Below, piece by piece: positions 1 through 9,363 of a stretch of 64,000 nucleotides of DNA. Position 1 is the stretch's first letter. Each line of letters opens with the position of its first letter. The notes beneath the pieces were generated by a model. It made no database searches and was not told the DNA's origin. It saw only the letters and a program-made list of their open reading frames with translations. This DNA comes from Alkalisalibacterium limincola (GTDB lineage: Bacteria > Pseudomonadota > Gammaproteobacteria > Xanthomonadales > Xanthomonadaceae): positions 124,001-188,000 of the forward strand of contig NZ_VRTS01000005.1 in NCBI RefSeq assembly GCF_008017755.1, read 5' to 3'. The position numbers and the translations under genes are program-made.

Positions 1-62
1 ACGGCCTGCAAGGTTCTAGTCACCTTGCGCGACCCTGCACCGCCTGAGAAGCTGCCGTCGCC

Positions 63-1028
63 ATGACCGCAGCCATCCAGACCCGCGCCCTGCTCAAGTC
101 CTACGGCGACACGCGCGCGCTCAGCGGCATCGACCTGAACGTCGAGCGCGGCGCGGTGTACGGCCTGCTGGGCCCGAACGGCGCAGGCAAGACCACCACC
201 ATCCGCGTGCTGGCCACGCTGATCCGGCCCGACGGCGGGTCGGCGCAGGTGCTGGGCCACGACGTGGTCGAGGAAGCCGACAAGGTGCGGGCCAAGGTCA
301 GCGTCACCGGCCAGTTCGCCTCGGTCGACGAGGACCTGACCGGGATGGAGAACCTGGTGCTGGTCGCCCGCCTGCTGGGGTTTTCGTGGCGCGGGGCACG
401 CTTGCGGGCCGCGGAGCTGCTGGAGGCCTTTGGACTGGGCGAGGCGGCACGCCGGCAGGTCAGCACCTATTCCGGCGGCATGCGGCGTCGGCTCGACATC
501 GCGGCCAGCCTGGTGGTGACCAGCGAGCTGCTGTTCCTCGACGAGCCCACGACCGGCCTGGACCCGCGCAGCCGCAACCAGGTCTGGGACATCGTGCGCG
601 CCATCGCCGCGGAAGGCACCACGGTGCTGCTGACCACGCAGTACCTGGAGGAGGCCGATCGGCTGGCGGACCGGCTGGCGGTGATCGACCACGGCACGCT
701 GATCGCGGAAGGCACCAGCCGCGAACTCAAGCAATCGGTCGGCGGGCGCACGCTGCACCTGCGCCTCGGCGACCCGGCTCGGCGCGGCGAGGCGGAAGCG
801 GTACTGCAGGGCATCCTCGGCGAGGTGAACGCCGGCGTGGACTCCGAATCACTGGCCGCCAAGATCGTGCACGACGACCAGGTCACGCAGACGCTGTCGG
901 CGCTGGGTGCCAGCGGCCTGGCCGTGGCCGAGTTCAACCTGGCGCCGCCGAGCCTGGACGAGGTGTTCTTCGCGCTGACCGGGCGGCCCGCGGAGCCGTC
1001 GGCGACGGAACCGGAGGCCGCGCCATGA
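63..1028 (+). CDS. ABC transporter ATP-binding protein, DrrA-like
   Basis: This 321-aa ATPase probably powers export of a drug or lipid-like compound together with the next gene. The Walker A motif GPNGAGKTT lies near residue 38, the signature YSGGMRRR near 139, and Walker [13 protein letters not shown] near 158. The H-loop position reads TTQYLEEAD, with Gln in place of His, which is common in the daunorubicin-resistance (DrrA) subfamily. A C-terminal extension of about 90 residues after the nucleotide-binding core is also typical of DrrA. The stop overlaps the permease start by 4 nt (ATGA), so the two are translationally coupled. The family call is firm; the substrate cannot be read from sequence. 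Confidence 0.93.
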   Translation: MTAAIQTRALLKSYGDTRALSGIDLNVERGAVYGLLGPNGAGKTTTIRVLATLIRPDGGSAQVLGHDVVEEADKVRAKVSVTGQFASVDEDLTGMENLVLVARLLGFSWRGARLRAAELLEAFGLGEAARRQVSTYSGGMRRRLDIAASLVVTSELLFLDEPTTGLDPRSRNQVWDIVRAIAAEGTTVLLTTQYLEEADRLADRLAVIDHGTLIAEGTSRELKQSVGGRTLHLRLGDPARRGEAEAVLQGILGEVNAGVDSESLAAKIVHDDQVTQTLSALGASGLAVAEFNLAPPSLDEVFFALTGRPAEPSATEPEAAP

Positions 1029-1834
1029 ATCCTGAGAACCTCCACGGCGTGCTGTCGCGCGAGCTGCGGCCGTCGCCGCCGAATGCGCTGTCGGCGTGCT
1101 GGACGCTGGCGTGGCGGGCGATGCTGAAGATCAAGCACGTGCCGTTCCAGTTGTTCGACGTCACCGTGTTTCCGATCATGATGACGGTGATGTTCACCTA
1201 CCTGTTCGGCGGCGCGCTCGCCGGCTCGACCCAGGCCTACCTGCAGTACCTGCTGCCCGGCATCGTGGTGCAGACCATCGTGTTCCTGACCGTGTACACC
1301 GGCGTGGGCATCAACACCGACATCACCAAGGGGCTGTTCGACCGCTTCCGCTCGATGCCGATCTGGCAGCCGGCGCCGATCGTCGGCGCGCTGCTGGGCG
1401 ACCTGGCCCGCTATGCGCTGGCCGCGCTGGTGGTGGTCATCGTCGGCTTGATCCTGGGCTTCCGGCCGGAGGCGGGCTTCGTCGGCGTGGTGCTGGCGGT
1501 GGCGTTGATGCTGGTGTTCGCCTCGGCGCTGTCGTGGATATGGATCATCGTCGGCATGCTGGTGCGCACGCCGGAGTCGGTCATGACCACCAGCTTCCTG
1601 TTCCTGTTCCCGCTGACCTTCATCAGCAACATCTTCGTCGACCCGGCCACGATGCCGGGCTGGCTGCAGGTGGTCGTGGGCATCAACCCGGTCAGCCACC
1701 TGGCCTCCGCCTCGCGCGGGCTGATGCACGGCAATCTGGCGATCCAGGACGTGCTGTGGGTGCAGGCTGCGTCGGCGGTGCTGACCGCGGTGTTCGCGAC
1801 GATCGCGATGCGAATGTACCGACGCGAGCGCTAG
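1025..1834 (+). CDS. ABC transporter permease, DrrB/ABC-2 type
   Basis: This 269-aa integral membrane protein is the channel partner of the upstream ATPase. It has six hydrophobic segments and the ABC-2 features [15 protein letters not shown] near the N-terminus and [19 protein letters not shown] in the C-terminal half, followed by NPVSHL, all typical of DrrB permeases. The reading frame is open far upstream, but the ATG at 1025 overlaps the ATPase stop and begins a normal soluble N-terminus before the first membrane helix. The upstream extension would be a shadow of the ATPase gene and is rejected. Confidence 0.92.
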   Translation: MNPENLHGVLSRELRPSPPNALSACWTLAWRAMLKIKHVPFQLFDVTVFPIMMTVMFTYLFGGALAGSTQAYLQYLLPGIVVQTIVFLTVYTGVGINTDITKGLFDRFRSMPIWQPAPIVGALLGDLARYALAALVVVIVGLILGFRPEAGFVGVVLAVALMLVFASALSWIWIIVGMLVRTPESVMTTSFLFLFPLTFISNIFVDPATMPGWLQVVVGINPVSHLASASRGLMHGNLAIQDVLWVQAASAVLTAVFATIAMRMYRRER

Positions 1835-1855
1835 GCCTGAACCGGCCACCGCGCA

Positions 1856-2985
1856 TCACTTTGGCGTGGCGTCGCCGGTCATGGTGAAGAAGCGCAGCAT
1901 CTCCGCTGACGCGTCGGGGCCGGTTGGATCCGTGTAGCTGCCGGCCGGGTCGCCGCCTGACCACGCGTGCGGGGCGCCGTGGGTGACCCAGTGCTCGACG
2001 CTTACCCGGCCCTGGTGCACGTGCTGCGTGCGGGTATAGCGGCGGCCGCCCGCGGCGATGCCGTGTTCGACGCTCACATCATGCTTTGCGGTGTCGCTTC
2101 GCGCCGTGCCAAGGCTTTGTGCGACAACCCCCGCCCCGTTGCGCGGGTGCACGGTCTTGTCGCCGTCACCGTGGAAGACGATGGCCGGCACCGTCCTGGT
2201 GGCCGAGGCCGCTGCCCGCCCGCCGCCGTTGCCCTTCCCGGTGCGCATCGCGGCGAACGCGGACGGCACGTCGCTAGCCAGGCCGACCGGCAGGCCAGAG
2301 TGCACGCCGATCGCGGCGTAGACGTCGGAATGGGTGCTGGCCAGCACCGCCGCCATCGCGCCGCCGGCCGACAGGCCGGCCACGAAGACGCGGTGATCGT
2401 CGAGGCGGTGGCGTTCGACAAGGTGCCTGGTCAGGGCGGCCAGCACGGCCGGCTCGCCCTGCCCGCGCTGCTGGTCGCTGCCGCGGAACCAGTTCCAGCA
2501 GCGGTTCTGGTTGCGGCTGGCCGACTGCTGGGGCCAGGCGACGACATAGCCATGCTGACGGGCGAGCTGGTTCATCCGCGTGCCCCGCGCGAAGTCGTCC
2601 GGCGTCTGCGTGCAGCCGTGCAGCATCAGCAGCAGCGGTGCGCGGCGTCCTTCCAGACCGGGGGGAACGTAGAGCTTGTAGTCCAGTGCGCCTGCGCTGC
2701 AGCTGAAGTGCTCCTGCAGGAACGGGCTGCCGCTTTCGTCGCCATCGCCAGGCGATGACGCCGGGGCCGGCGCGGCGCGATCGACCACGCGGAACTCGAC
2801 GTCGATGATGTCCGAGGCCGCCGCCGACGTGCTGCCTGGGCGCGGGGCATGGGCTGCCGGAGGCGAGGCGACTTCGGCGCGCCGTGGGCGGCCAGCCGCT
2901 GTTGCAGCGTCCGGGTGGCGGCGGACAGGTCACCGCTGCGCATCAGGCGCATGGCCTGCTGCATCGTGTCGTTCATGCGGGTCAT
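1856..2985 (-). CDS. PHB depolymerase-family esterase (one frame break)
   Basis: This is an alpha/beta hydrolase of the poly(3-hydroxyalkanoate) depolymerase/feruloyl-esterase-like family. The body contains LLLMLHGCTQTPDDFA (oxyanion region), the lipase box GLSAGG, a catalytic-Asp region FHGDGDKTVHP, and HAWSGGD with the catalytic His. The N-terminus MNDTMQQAMRLMRSGDLS, usual for this family, is read in another frame from 2985 or 2976. The two frames join near 2870-2890, and the span is one nucleotide short of a multiple of three, so a single missing base is the simplest explanation. No clear signal peptide is visible, so it could be intracellular. It lies 13 nt downstream of the CopG-like gene in the same direction. 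Confidence 0.85.
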
Positions 2986-2998
2986 TGCTGTGTCCTGG

Positions 2999-3409
2999 TC
3001 AGTGGATCCGGTCGGCCAGCGCGGCCTTCACCTGGGCGCTGGCCTGGAGGACACCAAGTACGGTGATCGATTCGATCGTCTCTCTGGCGAGTTCGGGTGA
3101 GACGTCCGCGGCGATGCGGACCAGCCCAAGCGCGTGGATCCGCACGCGCTGGCCGGCCTCGCGGGCGGCCTCGAGGTCGCTGCGCGAATAGTCCTGCAGG
3201 CCCAGCACCAGCGTGCGGCGGGCCACGGTCTGGCGCAGCACCTCGGCGTGCGCGGTGGTCTGGTTGCGGATGGCGGTGCGGATGAAGTCGGTGCGGTTGG
3301 AGTAGAAGCCCTCCTGCACCAGCAGATCGATCTGCCCCAGGTCGACGACGCCGAGGTTGATGGTGATCTTCTCGCTGTCGGCGAGGGGGCGGATGCGTTG
3401 CTCGGGCAT
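2999..3409 (-). CDS. CopG/ribbon-helix-helix family regulator
   Basis: This 136-aa protein has the N-terminal region KITINLGVVDLGQIDLLVQ followed by a helix with NRTDFIRTAIRNQ, the layout of a ribbon-helix-helix (CopG/Arc-like) DNA-binding domain. The remainder is helical and of unknown role, possibly a ligand or dimer domain. The start at 3409 (MPEQRIRPL) is chosen because it opens just before the first beta strand. The frame is open further upstream, but that extension is basic, low in order and covers the palindrome. The gene directly precedes the esterase and likely controls it and itself. The family call is good; the target is inferred. Confidence 0.8.
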   Translation of the reverse strand: MPEQRIRPLADSEKITINLGVVDLGQIDLLVQEGFYSNRTDFIRTAIRNQTTAHAEVLRQTVARRTLVLGLQDYSRSDLEAAREAGQRVRIHALGLVRIAADVSPELARETIESITVLGVLQASAQVKAALADRIH

Positions 3410-3446
3410 TGTGGGGTCACGGTGGGCAGCCAGATGACATCCTAGC

Positions 3447-3464
3447 ACCATCCACATGGATGGT
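3447..3464. promoter_or_regulatory. Perfect 18-bp palindrome, candidate operator
   Basis: Arms ACCATCCA and TGGATGGT flank a 2-bp centre. The site lies 38 bp upstream of the CopG-like start. On the minus strand it is followed by a TAGGAT hexamer that could be a -10 box, which would place the palindrome in the promoter spacer. Dimeric RHH proteins bind such short palindromes, so autoregulation is likely but inferred. Confidence 0.5.
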
Positions 3465-3606
3465 ATGCCCTTGGCCCGACGCGACCTGAACGGACTTGGC
3501 CGTGGTTGCCCGGCGGATCGCGACGCCTGCGGTCCTGAACCGCCGCCGGATGGACAAGCGCGCGTGCTGCGATACAGCATGGACCGACTCGTCAAGGAGG
3601 CAACCC

Positions 3607-4680
3607 ATGTCATCCGAATCGCAGCACTCCCGGAAGTGCATCGACCTCGCCCTGCAGGGCGGAGGCTCCCACGGGGCGCTGACCTGGGGCGTGCTGGACC
3701 GCCTGCTGGCCGACCCGCGCATCGACATCGCCTGCATCAGCGGCACCAGCGCCGGCGCGATGAACGCGGTGGTCGTGGCCGACGGCCTGCAGCGGGGTGG
3801 CCGCGATGGCGCGCGTGAGGCACTGGAGCGCTTCTGGAAGGCGGTCAGCGAATCGGCGCGCTTCTCACCGATCCAGCGTGGACTGTGGGACCGCCTCGCC
3901 GGGCGCTGGTCCCTGGATGCCAATCCGGCCTACCTGTTCTTCGACCAGCTGACCCGGCAGTTCTCTCCCTACGAACTCAACCCGCTCGACATCAATCCGC
4001 TGCGCGACCTGGTGGCACGTGAGGTCGACTTCGAGCTGGTCAACAGCTGCAAGGCGCTGAAGGTGTTCGTCACCGCGACCAACGTGCGCACCGGCCGCGC
4101 ACGCACCTTCGCCCAACCGGAACTGTCGGTGGATTCGGTCATGGCCTCGGCCTGCCTGCCCTTCATGTTCAAGGCGGTGGAGATCGACGGCGAGGCGTAC
4201 TGGGACGGCGGCTACACCGGCAATCCGGCGCTGTACCCGCTGGTGGAGGACGCCGGGACGCGCGACCTGGTCGTCGTTCAAATCAACCCGATGGTGCGCG
4301 ACACGCTGCCACGCAGCGGCCGCGAGATCATCAACCGGGTCAACGAGATCACCTTCAACGCCAGCCTGATCAAGGACCTGCGCGCGATCGAACTGCTGCA
4401 CCGGCTGATCGATTCCGAAGACCTGGAATCCGAGCGCTTCCGCGCCCTGTACGTGCACATCATCCATGCCGACGAGGAGCTCAGGGGCCTCGACGCGTCG
4501 AGCAAGGTCAATGCCGAGTGGACCTACCTGCAACACCTCAAGGAGCGCGGGCAGAGCTGGGCCGAGGCGTTCCTGGAGCGCCACTACGACGACATCGGCA
4601 AGCGCTCGAGCTTCGACCTGGGCGCGCTGTTCTCGGACAGCTTCCGCCCGCCCGGCTCGGCCGCCGGGAAGGACGAATGA
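3607..4680 (+). CDS. Patatin-like phospholipase
   Basis: This 357-aa serine lipase of the patatin family probably hydrolyses acyl chains of phospholipids. It shows the oxyanion-hole motif LQGGGSHGALTWGVL at residues 16-30, the nucleophile elbow GTSAG with Ser48, and the dyad Asp200 in YWDGGYTGNP. No signal peptide is visible. The start at 3607 is set by a strong AAGGAGG six nucleotides upstream; the in-frame extension from 3496 lacks family features. The C-terminal part (EIINRVNEITFNASL) matches bacterial patatins of about 350-400 aa. It is divergent from the CopG gene and convergent with the glutaminase. Confidence 0.93.
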   Translation: MSSESQHSRKCIDLALQGGGSHGALTWGVLDRLLADPRIDIACISGTSAGAMNAVVVADGLQRGGRDGAREALERFWKAVSESARFSPIQRGLWDRLAGRWSLDANPAYLFFDQLTRQFSPYELNPLDINPLRDLVAREVDFELVNSCKALKVFVTATNVRTGRARTFAQPELSVDSVMASACLPFMFKAVEIDGEAYWDGGYTGNPALYPLVEDAGTRDLVVVQINPMVRDTLPRSGREIINRVNEITFNASLIKDLRAIELLHRLIDSEDLESERFRALYVHIIHADEELRGLDASSKVNAEWTYLQHLKERGQSWAEAFLERHYDDIGKRSSFDLGALFSDSFRPPGSAAGKDE

Positions 4681-4717
4681 TCTTCGGCCTCGCGGTCATC
4701 GTGGGGTAACGGGGCGC

Positions 4718-5652
4718 TCAGCCGAAGACGCGCAGGTTCCAGCGTTCGACGACCTTGCGCAGCACCCGCACGCCGGCAATGCTGTTGCCGCAGCCGTCCA
4801 GGGCCGGGCCGATGAGTCCGAAGCCCATGCGCCCCGGGACCACCGCCATGATGGCCCCGGAAACGCCGCTCTTGGACGGGATGCCCACCTCCACGGAGAA
4901 CTTGCCGGAGCCCTGGTACATGCCGGTGGTGAACATCAGCGTGAGCACGATGCGCACCGTCTGCGCGCTGATCAGCCGGGTATCCGACCCAGGGGCACAT
5001 CCCCCGTTGGCGAACACGGCGGCGATCCGTGCCAGGTCCATGCAGTCCATCTCCAGAGAGGTCTGCTTGAAGTACGGCACCAGCTTGTCCTCCTCGCTGC
5101 CTTCGACCACTCCGTGGTTGCGCATGTAGTAGAAAAGCGCGCGGTTGAGGTCCTTCTCCTCAGCCTCGAACATGCTGTGGTTGTAGTCGATGCGCGGGTT
5201 GTCGGCCAGCGTCCGCATGTAGTCGCGGATGCGGGCGAAGCGCTCCTCGCCGTCGGCCGCCTTCACCAATGACGTGACGGCGATGGCGCCGGCATTGATC
5301 ATCGGGTTCGAGGGCTCGCCCTTCTTGCCCTCCTCGAGCGTGGCGATGGAGTGGTAGGGGTCTCCTTCGGGTTCCTCGCCGACATGGCTGAAGACCTTTT
5401 CCGGCCCCACGTCCTCCAGCGCCAGCGCCAGCACGATGGCCTTCGAGACGCTCTCGATCGGAAAAGGCTCATCGGCGTCGCCCGCCTTGCACGTGGTTGC
5501 GTCGGTGCCGACGCGCCCACGCCGAACAGTTCGTGTTCGTCCTTGCCGATGTCCTCCATCGTGGTGGCCATTTCGCCGTCGTGGTCGCGCTCGGATTCCT
5601 CCTTCACCACCTTCTCGAGATAGGCGGTCATGTCTTCGTCGATGCGGTCCAT
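4718..5652 (-). CDS. glsA: Glutaminase (one frame break)
   Basis: This enzyme hydrolyses L-glutamine to glutamate and ammonia and belongs to the serine-dependent beta-lactamase-like glutaminases. The body has DADEPFPIESVSKAI (SxxK catalytic motif), NPMINAGAIA, YNHSMFEAE, FANGGCAPGS and SGVSGAIMAVVPGRMG, all in family order. The N-terminus MDRIDEDMTAYLEKV is in a different frame, with AAGGAG 8 nt upstream of the ATG at 5652. The frames join near 5513-5523, and the span is one nucleotide short of a multiple of three. Restoring one base gives about 311 aa, the usual family length, so an intact gene with a sequencing error is likely. Confidence 0.88.
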
Positions 5653-5792
5653 GCGGTGCTCCTTGCGTGATGTGGCGTAGGCGGAGAAACCCACCTCCCG
5701 GTCGTAGGGGCGTGATCGCAAAGGCATCGTGCATTTCGCACCCGTGATCGTGCGATAAGCCCGATCAGACCTGCGCGGAGCCCTCGCGATCC

Positions 5793-6182
5793 TTACTCCT
5801 GGCGTGGCGGCATCTGCGAGGCGTCCGTCCGCTCGCGGACTTCCCGCTCGCAGCGGTCGCGGTCCTGCCCTTGCAGGCGCTCACACGCGCGCAACGCAGC
5901 CTGGCGCTCCTCCTCCGTCGAGCCCTCGCCCTCATCGCGGAGTCCGGTACGGGCCGCACCGGCCTCATAGTGCTCCCCGCCTTGCGCAGGCTCGGATGCT
6001 CCGCGGGGCGCAGGGACGTGGCCCTGGGTCCCGGTGCGGGGCTGCGACTCGGTGCGCTCTCCGGCCTGGCCCACCTCACCCGCCGGCGGCGGCGTAGGCG
6101 GGGGCGTGTCCTGTGGCTCCTGCCGGTCGCAAGCGGCAAGCGCGGCAAGGGCCAAGGCAAGCGTGGCGATTCGGACGATCAT
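5793..6182 (-). CDS. Small predicted lipoprotein
   Basis: This 129-aa protein starts MIVRIATLALALAALAAC, a lipoprotein signal with lipobox LAAC and Cys18 as the acylation site. The mature part is proline- and charge-rich near the N-terminus, then carries a Cys-containing segment (LRACERLQGQDRDRC) close to the C-terminus. The start at 6182 is preferred over 6221 because it opens the signal peptide and has CAGGAG upstream. No known domain is recognised. It is upstream of the glutaminase in the same direction, with a gap of 140 nt. Confidence 0.7.
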   Translation of the reverse strand: MIVRIATLALALAALAACDRQEPQDTPPPTPPPAGEVGQAGERTESQPRTGTQGHVPAPRGASEPAQGGEHYEAGAARTGLRDEGEGSTEEERQAALRACERLQGQDRDRCEREVRERTDASQMPPRQE

Positions 6183-6329
6183 GGCGGCTGCTCCTGTGGT
6201 CGGGTACAGGCGAAGACGCAACGATCGTGCCAGCTGCGAAAACCCCGAGGCATCGGCCGCTGGCCCGGAACTTGCGGTACTGCCGATGCCCGCCGGTCAA
6301 CTGGCTGCCCCTGGTCCAAGGAGAACCCC

Positions 6330-6668
6330 ATGAGATCGCTGTTCACGCTCGGCCTGTTGCTGCTCGCCTTCGCGGCCAGCGCACCGACCACCGGATGGCA
6401 ACCCGCCGCCGCGATGCATCCGCCCTCGACGATGGCAGCCGGCACGATGCCTGTACGAGCCCTCGGGCCGCGGTCCATGGCAGCGGCTCCGCGTCCCGCG
6501 GCCGATGCGGTCGAGCCTGCGGAGCGTGTGAGCGAGCCGGAGGGGGCCTTCGGCTTCGCCCGCATCCTGCTTGGACTGCTGGTGGCCGCGATCGTGGGTG
6601 CGGTGTTCTGGATCGGCTCGCGCTACGCGCGGCGGCGGCGGGAGGGTGGGCCTCGCCGGGACGCCTAG
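6330..6668 (+). CDS. Hypothetical membrane protein
   Basis: This 112-aa protein has an N-terminal signal peptide or anchor (MRSLFTLGLLLLAFAASA), a low-complexity Ala/Pro-rich middle, and one C-terminal transmembrane helix (ILLGLLVAAIVGAVFWIG) followed by a basic tail RYARRRREGGPRR. The start is supported by AAGGAG 7 nt upstream of the ATG. No family is recognised. It is divergent from the small lipoprotein gene. Confidence 0.65.
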   Translation: MRSLFTLGLLLLAFAASAPTTGWQPAAAMHPPSTMAAGTMPVRALGPRSMAAAPRPAADAVEPAERVSEPEGAFGFARILLGLLVAAIVGAVFWIGSRYARRRREGGPRRDA

Positions 6669-6720
6669 CGAGGCCAAGGCCGGGAGGCCGGGTCCGTGCC
6701 TGGACAGGTGGCCGGCCGGA

Positions 6721-7860
6721 TCAGCCGCGTTGCTTCCAGAGCCCGAGCAGCTCGGCCTCGCGCTCGCGGGTGATCCCCACGCGCACTTCTTCCTGGCGGT
6801 CCGCAGGCAACCCGCGATACCACGCCAGCAGGTCGGCCACCGTCGTCGCCAGTGGCCGGAACGTCAGCCCGGCCTCGATCGCACGCGCATTGCTGACCGC
6901 GCCATAGCCCGAGAACGGCGAGCCTTCGCGCGGCACCCAGATCGGCAGGCCGGCGTTGTGCTGCTGCAGGAACTCCGTCGGCACGTGGGTGAACGTCGCC
7001 GGCCCACCGGTCACGGCATGGCAGCCATGCACCATCGCGTCGGTGCTCAACGGGTAGTCGGGGCCACAGGCATTGAACACGCCGGTGGTGCCGTTCTCGG
7101 CCAGGCGGATCATCCACTCGCCCAGGTCGCGCCCGTCGATGATCTGGACGGGATCCTTGCCGTCGCCGGGCACCAGCACTTCGCCGCCCTGCGCGATGCG
7201 ACGCGGCCAGTAGGTGAAGCGGTCGGTCTCGTCGCGCGGGCCGACGATGTATCCCGGGCGCACGATCGTCACCTTCTCGCCGAACTGCTTGTGCGCTTCG
7301 GCTTCGCTGCGCGCCTTGAGCGGGCCGTAGAGGTTGCCCATGTCGGCGCGCACCGACTCCATGGTCTCGGCCATCGCGTCGGTGCCGCGGTACTCGGCCA
7401 GCGCAGCGTCCTCGGTGATGCCCGGGTTGGAACCGTCGGCATAGACCGAGATCGTCGAGATGAACAGGTAGTGCCCGACCCGGCCCTTGAGCGCTTCGCC
7501 TGCATCGCGGACCCAGAACGGCAGGGTGGTGGGGTTGTCGATGCACACATCCCACTCGCCATCGGCCAGTGCCGAGAGGTCGCCGGTGTTGCGGTCGCCG
7601 GTGCGCTGCTCGACCGGGCCCGGCCATTCGATCGCCGGCCGCTGGCCGCGATTGAAGGTGGTGACGTGGTGCCCGCGCGCCAGCGCGTAGGCGATCTGGA
7701 ACGGCCCGGTGAAACCAGTGCCGCCGAGCACCAGGATGCGCAACGGCTTCTCGGCCCTGGGCACGTTGGCCAGGAGCGACTGGGCAAAGGCGAACGACGG
7801 CAGCACCGAGCTGGCGGCGGCGAGGGAGCCGAACTTGAGCAGGTCGCGACGGGTGGCCAT
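6721..7860 (-). CDS. Tat-exported NAD(P)-binding epimerase/dehydratase-like protein
   Basis: This 379-aa member of the extended short-chain dehydrogenase family has the cofactor motif LVLGGTGFTG. It is preceded by an apparent twin-arginine signal (ATRRDLLKFGSLAAASS). The motif FISTISVYAD and the later YGPLKARSE resemble the Ser and YxxxK catalytic positions, though the Tyr spacing is altered compared with classical epimerases. The start at 7860 has GGAG 6 nt upstream and yields the Tat signal; the longer open frame to 8007 does not. An NAD(P)-binding protein exported by Tat would carry its cofactor across folded. The substrate is unknown. Confidence 0.8.
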   Translation of the reverse strand: MATRRDLLKFGSLAAASSVLPSFAFAQSLLANVPRAEKPLRILVLGGTGFTGPFQIAYALARGHHVTTFNRGQRPAIEWPGPVEQRTGDRNTGDLSALADGEWDVCIDNPTTLPFWVRDAGEALKGRVGHYLFISTISVYADGSNPGITEDAALAEYRGTDAMAETMESVRADMGNLYGPLKARSEAEAHKQFGEKVTIVRPGYIVGPRDETDRFTYWPRRIAQGGEVLVPGDGKDPVQIIDGRDLGEWMIRLAENGTTGVFNACGPDYPLSTDAMVHGCHAVTGGPATFTHVPTEFLQQHNAGLPIWVPREGSPFSGYGAVSNARAIEAGLTFRPLATTVADLLAWYRGLPADRQEEVRVGITREREAELLGLWKQRG

Positions 7861-8007
7861 GGAGCGCTCCGGGAATGGCGGACGCACCGAGTTTGCGCCC
7901 GCCCGCCGGGCCGGCGCCCCTGTCGAAAGGCATGGCGCGGTGCCGCGGCAGCGATTACTGTGCTCGGCGGCAAGGGGGCTTGCCGACCACTCCCGGAGAC
8001 GCATCAC

Positions 8008-8844
8008 ATGAAGGTCATTCTAGCGACGCTGCTGCTGGCAGTTTCGGGCGTGGCTGCCGCCACCACCGCACGGATCGGCACGACCGAGTTCACCGTGCCA
8101 GCGCCGGAAGGCTTCGCGCCTGCGACCGCGGACATGGTGCCGCTGTATCCGCTGCTGGAAACCTTCGTGGCCGACACGAACGGCGAACTGGCGTCCTTCC
8201 TTTCGCAGGCGGATGCGGCGCGGGCGATGCAGGGCGAGATTCCTGAGATGAGTCGCCGCTTCTCGGCCCAGTACCCGCTGGCGGCCGCCGACGCGACGCT
8301 GTCCACCCGTGATTTCGCCGAGGTCAGGCAGGCGGTGGCGGCGGAGAACGCCGAGATCGCCCGCACCATCCACGAGAAGTTCCCGAACCTGATGGACCGG
8401 GCGAACGAGGGCCTGTCGCAGTTGTCCGATACCGCGGCGGTGATGTCGATCTCCGAGCTCGTTCCGCTCCCGGCGCACGAGGACGACGAGCGGCGCCACA
8501 GCTATTCCGCCTACGTGACACTCCAGATCACCGACGACGCCGGCAATTCGACGCCCTTCGTGTCGGTGGTCAACGCCACGCTCGTGCACCTGCGCGGGAA
8601 GCTGCTGATCCTCTACGCCTTCGGCGGCGAGGACGATCTGGAGTGGGCGCGCGAGGCGGGCGCGGCGTGGACCGACGCCGTGGTCTCGGCAAACCCGGGA
8701 ACGCCGGGATCTTCGCTGACCGACGCGCTGCCCACGGCCGGCGGTCGCATCGACTGGGCCCAGGCCACGATGCGCGGACTGCTCACCGGGCTGGTGGTCG
8801 GCGTGGTCGCGGTGGTGGTGGCGCGCATGCGCAAGCGCGGCTAG
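8008..8844 (+). CDS. Hypothetical exported protein with C-terminal membrane anchor
   Basis: This 278-aa protein begins with a signal peptide (MKVILATLLLAVSGVAAATT). A globular domain of about 220 residues contains a strand-rich stretch near the end (FVSVVNATLVHLRGKLLILYAFGG). It ends in one transmembrane helix (GLLTGLVVGVVAVVVARM) and a basic tail. It would sit in the periplasm tethered to the inner membrane. No family is recognised with confidence. The start at 8008 opens the signal peptide and has GGAGA 10 nt upstream; the much longer upstream open frame is antisense shadow. Confidence 0.72.
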   Translation: MKVILATLLLAVSGVAAATTARIGTTEFTVPAPEGFAPATADMVPLYPLLETFVADTNGELASFLSQADAARAMQGEIPEMSRRFSAQYPLAAADATLSTRDFAEVRQAVAAENAEIARTIHEKFPNLMDRANEGLSQLSDTAAVMSISELVPLPAHEDDERRHSYSAYVTLQITDDAGNSTPFVSVVNATLVHLRGKLLILYAFGGEDDLEWAREAGAAWTDAVVSANPGTPGSSLTDALPTAGGRIDWAQATMRGLLTGLVVGVVAVVVARMRKRG

Positions 8845-8858
8845 GAGCCATCTCGTCC

Positions 8859-9335
8859 ATGCGAACGCTGATCTTCGGCAACTCCGGTTCGGGCAAGAGC
8901 ACGCTGGCGCGGAAGCTTTCGGCCGGGCACGACCTGCCCCACCTCGACCTGGACACGATCGTGTGGGAGCCGGGACAGGTGGCGGTGATGCGCTCGCCGG
9001 AGGCGACACAGGCGTCGCTGGACGCGTTCCTCGACGAACACGAGGCCTGGGTGATCGAGGGCTGCTACGGCGAGCTGGTGGAAGCGGCTGCTCCGCGCTG
9101 TACGCAGCTGGTTTTCCTCAACCCCGGGCGGGAGGCGTGCCTGGCCAACAACCGGCGGCGGCCGTGGGAGCCACACAAGTACGCCTCGGCCGAGGAACAG
9201 GATGCGATGCTGGAGAACCTGCAGGCTTGGGTGAGCGACTACTACACGCGGCTCGACCAGTGGTCCTACGCCGCGCACCGTCGTATCTTCGACGCATTCC
9301 CCGGCGCCAAGAGCGAGATCGTCGAGGCGCCCTGA
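8859..9335 (+). CDS. P-loop NTPase, shikimate/adenylate-kinase-like
   Basis: This 158-aa protein begins MRTLIFGNSGSGKSTLARKL, a Walker A motif at the very N-terminus, followed by LPHLDLDTIVW and an EAWVIEGCYGEL segment. This is the layout of small kinase-like ATPases annotated as shikimate kinase or DNA topology modulation protein. It lies 14 nt after the preceding stop with TAGGAG upstream, so it may be co-transcribed. The specific substrate cannot be assigned. Confidence 0.75.
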   Translation: MRTLIFGNSGSGKSTLARKLSAGHDLPHLDLDTIVWEPGQVAVMRSPEATQASLDAFLDEHEAWVIEGCYGELVEAAAPRCTQLVFLNPGREACLANNRRRPWEPHKYASAEEQDAMLENLQAWVSDYYTRLDQWSYAAHRRIFDAFPGAKSEIVEAP

Positions 9336-9363
9336 GCTCAAGCGCATCAAAGAGGATACCGAC

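Noticed and set aside
4681-4727. TCTTCGGC/GCCGAAGA repeat between patatin and glutaminase stops
   Set aside because: The loop of about 31 nt and lack of a T-run make a terminator unlikely.
6571-8007. Long plus-strand frame joined to the exported protein at 8008
   Set aside because: It is antisense to the Tat-exported NAD(P)-binding gene; only the part from 8008 has a signal peptide and normal composition.
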